NCBI GenBank assembly: GCA_963576735.1 | Contig: OY755198.1 | Location: 7,254,001-7,318,000, forward strand | Direction of reading: 5' to 3' | Origin: Bedellia somnulentella | Lineage: Eukaryota; Arthropoda; Insecta; Lepidoptera; Bedelliidae | DNA length: 64,000 bases | Shown here: piece after piece, positions 12,001-21,000 of the stretch | How positions within the stretch are numbered: the first letter of the stretch is position 1 | Layout of the letters: the number at the start of each line of letters is the position of its first letter | Translations under genes and position numbers: made by a program | Notes under the pieces: generated by a model | The model's input: only the letters and a program-made list of their open reading frames with translations | The model's database searches: none | Told to the model about the DNA's origin: nothing

Positions 12001-15000
12001 TTTAAAGTACAAAATATAACATTTTCCTGTTCCTGAGCTAGGTAATTTACCTGTATTTCAGGCAACAATAAACAAAAAAGGCTTAAAGTATCAGTTTTCA
12101 TATAATGGTATTGGTAAGTAGTGTATAAATTAATATCAGAAATCGATTGTATCTAACTAATTGTATTATTATGATAAAAAAATAAATAAAAACAAATAAA
12201 AACATCTTATATTAACTTATTATATTAAGCAATTCCTCTGATTCCGTGTATGTAAGATTTAATAGCCACGATTGAAGTTTTTCTTGCATTCAAAGTTGTT
12301 TGAGTTCTATAATTCTAGTAATCTATTAATTTTATTATATAAGTATGGTCCTAAAAATATAAAGAATCTATTTGTAATGGAAAATTTTGCACTATAGGTA
12401 TTCAAACATACTATATCCTTTCGCCTCCTGTTTAGTGTATCAGGGTTGAAGTATAAGCTAGCATGCTGTTTTAGAACAGTGAATAGAATAAAGAGCTGGC
12501 GCACAGTTAGCACTTTGCATTGTTTATATAGTTCGGTAGTAGGGAAATAGAAAGGGCGCGCAGTAGCTACTTTAAGTAGCGCTCTTTGAGCTCGTTCCAG
12601 TTTTAACATAGAAGTTTTAACGTAGAATGAGAGAACTATTAACGTAAGTATAAACAAATATAATCAGAATGCTCCAAACTGCTAAGCTATCAGGAGTTAC
12701 ACGTGTTATTGTGAGTCAACAATAAAAGAAAGACATATGCTGTTCAGGTATTTTTTTAGAGACTTTTATGTACAATATTTCCGTCATAAATGATTTCTAT
12801 GTAACTATAACCATAAAGGCTGCACACGCGACGGAAGCTTAAAAATGGAGTAACTTTCTCCGTTTTCCCAAAATTTCCCAAAATTCCCCTTCACTACCCT
12901 GCTGAAAAGTACACTACAACCTGCCCAAGAGTATAAAGAATAATTCTACCAAGTTTCGTTAAAATCCGTCGAGTAGTTTTTGTTTCCATAAGGAACATAC
13001 AAACCGACAGACAGACAGACAGACAGATAGACAGACAAAAATTTTACTGATTTCATTTTTGGCATCAGTATCGATCACTGATCACCCCCTGATAGTTATT
13101 TTGAAAATATATTTAATGTACAGAATTGACCTCTCTACAGATTTATTATAAGTATAGATTGCCGTGTAGTGACGGCTTAGAATGTCGCTACCCCATTTCT
13201 TCCGGTGGGTGTACGTAAGAGGCGACTAACGGACTTGGGGCTTTTTGGTTTTTTTTAGGCTTGGGGTTGGAGACCCATCACCAAAAACCTTTATTTTACC
13301 GCCTTTTCCCCACTTAACTTCCAAAAGTGGCTGAGAAATTTATAATTCCTTGGCTCTGGCTACCCCTTCTAGAGAATTATAGCCGTGAGTATTAGTATGT
13401 ATGTTATTAAATAAACATGCAATAACTATTCCGAAATCCTTTGCGCGTGTAGTGGTATACGAATCGTGAGTTGGTCAAAATGGCTTATGAAGTGGTGTGA
13501 ATACAGTTACGAATTGGCGTCGAAATAATATCTTGTTTTCATTATTCATTCATTTCAGAGTAATTTTTTTATAATTAATTACCTTATAGTGATAGGAATT
13601 TAAAGGTTAGTTAGTCTTTGTTGACTGTCTCCGTGGTCTAGCGGTTAAGCGCTTGGTTTCAAGTACGGAGGTCTCGGGTTCGATTCCCGAGGGGTGGTAA
13701 CCTTACAAATTTAATATGTAAGATTAAACCCAGTTTGGGAGGATATTGCAGGCTTGAATCACCTGATTATCCGAAAATTAAGATGATTCCGTGCTTCGGA
13801 GGGCACGTTAAGCCGTCATTCCCGGCTACTACGATAGTAGTCGTTAGTCTGCCAGCCCGCAATTGGCCAGCGTGGTGGACTATGGCCAAATCGCCCTGTT
13901 TAGGGTAGGCTTGAGCCCCTCGGTGGGGACATATATGGGCTGTGAGAGAGTCTTTGTTAAGTGGTCCGCTCAGGGCAACAACTGAAAATCAGTGTTTTGC
14001 GTAAAGCAAATTTCAACGCTGAGTTGGATCCCATTTTCATATAGCTGTGACACAAAAATTTGTGTTATTATGTGTGTTTCTGATTTTGTTGTAATGTGTT
14101 TGTAATTTTTGTTATGTTTTTAAAATGTGATCATGTTGTTGTAATTTGTGTGTGTTAGTAGTGGAAATAAAATGTTTATCTATCTATCTATTCTTTATAC
14201 TTCGGACGCATGCCTTTTTGAGCACATATATATATATGAATGTTTTATAGAGTAACTTATATTGCATAGATAATGTTGCTGAACCTTTCGTGCGCGACTC
14301 TTACTTAACCGGTTTATTGATCAGTTCTCCAAACGTATTGCTTTTAAAAATATAATTTATATTTTTTCTAGGCCTAGCATCAATAACAGTAGACGTAACA
14401 TCATCATCCTGCGCCGATGCATTCGCCTACATACCAGACCTGGCCACATACGGTCTGATCGTGTTCTCACTACGACAGCGAGACTCGTGGAGACTGCAGC
14501 ACAACTACTTCAACTTCGATCCGTTGGTCGGCGGGCTTACTATTGCTGGTGAGGGTCTATAATATATTCTATGGTTTTGGGGATACGACTGACAGCTGTC
14601 AAAGTCAATGTCAAAGTACGTCAACCACAGTGCTGTGTAGTGTCACAGGCGTAGCATCAATTCGTTATTCAAAGTTTATTTTGGTATTTATTAAATATAC
14701 TTTTTCGATAGCAAACACGAAAATAAAAAACTGATTTGAATATTTTTCATTTAAAATGAGTAATTGCAAAGTTATGATTTTTGAAAGATTGTTCAACTTT
14801 TGTACTTAATGACGTCATCGATTGAAAATATCACGTAGTGACATGCAAATAAAGCGAAATGTTTAGTAAAAATGTTGCTAATTGCAAAATGTTTCACGAA
14901 TTTGTGATCCCAAATGAAATTATTACGATATTATACTAAACAAACCTATGATTTTCGATGTTTTATTAATAAACTGCAAGAACGAGCGACTTTGACATAA

Positions 15001-18000
15001 CGCTGGAGGTCAAATACTGTTACAGTTTTTTGCTAAAATAACGGTCATCTTAGCTCTGTTTGATTTAATTTCAAAAAAAAAATGTTTTAAAAACATAACA
15101 TCTCGAAATGGTTTCGCAATCAGCACCACTTTTGTAAAACTTTGCACACCGAATTTTGAGAAAACGACTGACAGCTATCAAAGTTAATGTTCTATTCTAT
15201 TCTATTTTTCTTCGTGGCTTCTATCGTGTTGCCACAATAATTTCGCCAATGTCAAGTGCGGAAAAAGTTAATGTTAAAAAAAATTTGGGGAAACGACTGA
15301 CAGCTGCCAAAGTCAATGTCAAAATACGTCAACCACAGTGCTAAGCATCAATAACAGTGGACGTAACATCATCATCCTGCGCCGATGCATTCGCCTACAT
15401 ACCAGACCTGGCCACATACGGTCGGATCGAGTTCTCGTTGCGACAGCGAGACTCGTGGAGACTGCAGCATAATTGCTTCAACTTCCATCCGTTGTTCGGC
15501 GGGCTTACTATTGCTGGTTAGAGTTATAGCCATATGTGTAAGGTATTATAAGAAAATGTATGACAGCTGCCATGACAGATCCATCATTCAATGTGCAAAT
15601 GAATGATTGATCTGTATACTAATGGATAAGAAGTATACGTACTCGTTCTATATAAATTAAGTTATTTTGTATTATAATCATAGATCGGATAATCGGATGC
15701 ATATTTACCCAAACTTATTTTTTGGCTAAGAAAATATGGAGACGGCTTCTTTTTTCGGAATTGTCTTTTTCAATGTCGGGATTCGAAAAAAAAACAGGGA
15801 TTTTTAACTAATCGGATATAAAACAAATTACGAATTTACGAGTTAGTTGGTTACCTACCTATCAAATTATAATATTAATTTATATAAGTGTGAGGAAAAA
15901 ATCGTAAAATAAAGATTAAGATAGGAATAATGGGTCACCAACCACATCGCCCAAAAATCTCATACTCGTAAAAGCCTCATTACCGTTAGTCGTCTTTTAC
16001 GTTCACTTACCGGAAAAAAGGGTTAGTCCCGCTATGGTATGGTCCCGGTATGGCACCCTCTTAAAATACCTATCAAAAAGTCCCGCTATGGTACCCTTCA
16101 GTCTTCAGTATAGTATTCTAAGCTAACACTACACAGCAATACAAATATTTACAAACTTTCCTTTATTTATAAGTAATATGTATTATACATTCTGTGTACT
16201 AAGTATCGGGAATTTGTCAATAAAACAAAAAATACAAATTATTCATCTAAATTTACTTTATCGCCTTCAAAGTAGGCCCCATCGCTTGCGATACAACATC
16301 TCCACCGCTTCACCCAGTCTTCCATTCATTTTTCATTTTTTTATGGCTCCTATCGACTCAAAACGTTTTCCTCGAAGTGGTAATTTTAACTTGGGAAATA
16401 AAAAAAAGTCAGACGGAGCCATATCAAGTAAATACGGTGCTTGGTCGAGAACTTTTGTTGAATTTTTCGCTAAAAACTCTTTCACTATAATGGCTGTGTG
16501 TGATGGTGCATTATCATGGTGCAGCATCCATGAGTTGTGTTGCCACAAATCTGGACGTTTTCGGCGGATACTCTCACGCAAACGCTTCATGACGCCTAAA
16601 TAATATTCTTTATTCACTATTTCTCCCTCTGGAAGGAATTCGGAGTGAACCACACCACGGTAGTCAAAAAAAAACTGTCAGCATCACCTTGATTTTGGAG
16701 GGACTTTGCCGCGGTTTTTCGGGTTTCGGCTCGTTTTCGAGACGCCATTCTGAAGACTGTTGGCTTGTTTGCATGTCGTACTCATAAACCCATGTCTCGT
16801 CGCCAGTTATTATACGTTTCATAAAGGTCGGATCCGTAGAAGCTCGGGAAACCATGTCTTCAGCGACATGCTTTCGCTGCGCTTTTTGAACAAAATTGAG
16901 CTCTTTTGGAACTAGTCGAGCGGCGACGCGTTTCATGCCTAAAATGTCAATGAGAATGTTGTGGACGGACTTAAAAGATATGTTCACCTCACAAGCCAAC
17001 TCTCTCAGACTCATACGTCGATTTTCGAGCACTAGCTTCTTGATTCTGTCGATGTTTTCTTTGGTCGTGGCGGTTTAAGGTCTACCAGAACGAGGCAAGT
17101 CTACTACTACTTCTCGGCCTTCTTTAAAAGCCTTGTACCATTCATAAGCCCTTGTTTTCGATATACACGATTCGCCGTAGGTATTTCGCAACATTTTTAG
17201 TGATTCACCACATGAAATATCATTCGAAACACAAAATTTAAGGCACACTCTTTGTTCAACAATATTTTCCATTGTAAAAATCGCCGAGGACTCAAAACTA
17301 TGACCAACAAAAAATGTAGTTTAAAACAAATTAAATGACAGATCCCGCTCAAATTCTGCGCGCTAAATCAGTACAGTGCTACCAACATGCAGTAAAAAAA
17401 ATTGAACGACCTCTTTTACGCGGGTCTTTTTATTGACATATTCCCGATACTTTTTACACAGAGTAGTATAGTAATATTAGTATTAAATGTACATGAGGTT
17501 ATCATGAACAAAAATTAGGTACTCATGAACAAAAATGAGGTAGTGCTATTCTGTGCCGATAGTACACAGAACAACAATAATCCTCTGTGCCATTTAGTTA
17601 TTCTCAATTTCTATAAGTGGTTTAAAGTTGTTACTTTAGCTATCGGGCAGGAAGTATTTTTAACAATTAAACTCTCAAAACTCAAACTTTCACCCAGTTA
17701 CCCCCGTAGGGGTCAACAAAAGTAGCCATTATTTATGTTAATTTATTGTAAACAAGCATATAAAAGAAATAAATAAAGAAACAAGCGCACCATTCCCACG
17801 AACCGACTTCGCGCAGTGGCAATAATCGACCGGCTCACGGGTTGTGACGTAAAATTAAAAAGCGCGCGAAATCTGAAGATTTGAAAACGGGGTTGAACTT
17901 CTCGAGGTCACTGCTTTGGAAATACTGCATGTATTGACGTGAAATAAAAACTATTGTAATATAAATGATATAAACTAAAGTTTCAAGTGCATTTGGTACA

Positions 18001-21000
18001 GATATTTTGACCCATTTGTGTTCTCCATTATGACTAATGTAAACAAAATATTAAGAGGCAAATATATTAAGATTATATAATATATTTCAATTATTGACAC
18101 AAACAAGGCATATTGTGTTGAAAAGAAAAAGACACAGACATTTGAAGGGCAATCATTACAATTATAAGTATCTCTTTTATTAGCATGCTCTTTCGCATCT
18201 TTTGTTTCGCTCATTAGTAACACTTGTCTATGTGTGCAGTTTCGAATTGCTCGGAACAGATTTAAAAAGCCAATTACTATGAAGGTCACGTATCTGTGTT
18301 TATAATTAAAAATTATTCTCAAGTGAAAATATAGTACTTAATCCAAATAGTTTTGAAATACAGGAAAAAATATTATCATGCCGCGCGTGTGTAGTATTAT
18401 TACCGTTGGTGCTAAGCAGCAAAAAACCAACCTCTGCTAACATTTCACAATTTCATCACCATCAGTCGTCAGCCATTTCGTGTCGAAAACTATTTGGCCC
18501 GTTTTTTCCATTACTTCTTATCTTATCCATTAGTATGCAAATCAATGAAATGAATTGACCTTTTAGGTTGCTAACGTTATTGTCCACGCACGCATAAAGA
18601 ATCAATTAAGATACAATTTTAATTGTATAGTATAGTATAAGGTCTATATTGCTATATGTATATTGCTGTGTAGTGTCGGCTTAGAATAGCACTACCCCAT
18701 TTCTTCCGGTGGGTGTACGCAAGAGGCGACTAACGGTATTGGGGCTTTTAAGGGTTTTTTGGGCGATGCGGTTGGAGACCCATCACCAACAACCTTTACT
18801 TTACCATCTTTTCCCCACACAACTTCCAAAAGTGGCTGAGGAATTTCTAATTCCTTAGCTCTGGCTACCCCTTCTAGGGATTTATAGCCGTGAGTATATG
18901 TATGTATGTATGTATGTGTATAAGGTATAACGCTGAAAGTAACATAGATAGTTAAGGGCAGCATAGTGCTTTTTGCTGTAAAAATCTTTGAGGGAGGCCC
19001 AGCTCCAGCAGAGGACGTCTTTTGGCTGCTGGGGATGATATGTATGCACGTACATGTTTTCTTTCGTAAATATTTGGAATACGATTGAAAGCGACATTGG
19101 AAGGATGGAAGGAAAACAGTGAAAGCGAGAAGCGGACGAAATATCCTACTGGCATGGCCGTTCTTTAGAAAAAAAACTTATCTTTCGTTTGTTTCTACAA
19201 CTTCCATGTCCTAGTAGGTAGGTGACTAGTTTCTGGGTCCGGAAATCACGGGGTTGAATCACGCTGAAGGCAACATTCGTATTTTTGGATATGAATTATT
19301 ATTTCTGAGGCTTGGATCATATTTGTACGTATATTATAATTATTAAATATAGTTTCGACTTAATATGCCTTACTACCAGGCATACATACATAATTATACA
19401 TAATAAATTGAATCACGCCATTAGTTCCCATTGAGGAAGGCAAAAACCATCGATCGCCACTTACGATCTTGGCAAACCTCTCTAGCTTCATTAATATCTA
19501 AACTGTTCTATATGTTTCAGGTCAAAACTTCCAATGGAACGACGGCATATTCAGCATCACACTCGGACCCAGCACAAATGGCTGCCGACCAGCATACTTC
19601 CATCCCCTGATCAGCACCCACGAGTTCTCCGTGTCCACCTGCGTGCTGCGGAACAGGAACGCATCGCAGGCTTCTGATTTTTGGCAGCAGTTTAATGTGA
19701 GATTGCTTTTTAGAGGTCATACATACATATACTCACGGCTATAAATCCCAATAAGAGGTGGCCAGAGGTAAGGAATTAAAAATGCCTCAGCCACATTTGG
19801 AACGTAGAGGGAAAAGATTGAAATTGACAGTTTGTTGGTGATGGGTCTCTAACCGCATCGCGCGAAAACCACTAAAAAGCCCCATACCCTTAGTCGCCTC
19901 TTACGCCTCCCTTGGGATGACATAGTTACACTAGGACCCAGCACAAACGGATGTCGACCAGCATACTTCCATCCCCTGATCAGCACCCACGAACGCATCG
20001 CAGGCGTCAGACTTTTGGAAGCAGTTTAATGTAAGCTCTAATGGTCTTATCTAAGCGCATGGCAGTGCGCAGGCCAAGTTTAAGCAACAGGCGCGCATGC
20101 CGTGCACTATTTAGACGAACCGATTCGACCCACTTTGGACCCCCCCTGTGGCTCAGTGTCTATTGCAAGTACAAAGATATAATTAAATTTGAACTTGGCA
20201 GGTTGATTTAATTATATAATAATGATTCTAATCACACCATTATGTTATATATAATAATAAATCTCATTACACCATCAAGTGTTACTTACAGCAAAACCTG
20301 CTAAGTTTTAAATTCAAAATTATTTAATTTTAGATATTTTTAACGAAGTACAGTGGGAACAGCAAAGATATACTGGCCAGTACACCCTGCTGTGTACCAA
20401 CTTAGAATTTGTATTTATGTTTAGCCAGAGAAACATTTCGATACCGCGATGTACGATTTTTTATGGCGCTGCTAGTGTGCGAGTGAGTTCGCCATCTAGC
20501 GGTCGCCACAGTACCTACCTGCGCATTTTCACAACTAAACGATATTTTAAGTTGTGTGAATGGTAAAGTGAATTTCGACCAGATGAACCGTTGATGTGAA
20601 TAAGGTTGCGGGTAGTGAGTAGGCTGGGCATTGGTTTGGATATCAACCATTAGGTTTTTGTGGGATGTTAGTTATCTCAAACGTTCACACCGTAAATGTC
20701 TAAATAGAAGACGAAGGTTCTAATACTAATACTTTGCTGTGTAGTGTCGGCACGACTATTAATACCAATAAACTTAAGAATTAAAAATTCTCAGCCAATT
20801 TCGGAACGTAGTGGGAAAAGATTGTAATAAACCGTTTATTGTTGATGGGTCTCCAGCCATATTACCCAACGATCCCCCAACGAAGCTCCAATACCCTAAG
20901 TCGCCTCTTACTACTCCCGCGGGATGACAAAGATTACACAGCTTCATTTGACTGAAACAAAATCCTACTTACACTAACAGGAAGAACTTTTCTTAGCCGA

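Larger units (their letters stand above)
10703..13158 (-). mobile_element. Helitron-like element, non-autonomous, with nested insertions
   Basis: On the minus strand it begins TCTATACTTATAATAAATCT (13158 downward) and ends with the GC stem CCCGTGCGAAGCTGGG followed by CTAG at 10706-10703. The flanking bases are A and T, the usual Helitron insertion point. An ACAG repeat and CGTCGAGTAGTTTTTG near 12960-13035 are typical of widespread lepidopteran Helitron-like repeats. No Rep/helicase coding is seen. Nested inside are a family A tail scrap (10868-10888), an R4/Dong-like LINE (11101-11937) and another LINE 3' end (12155-12657). Confidence 0.6.
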
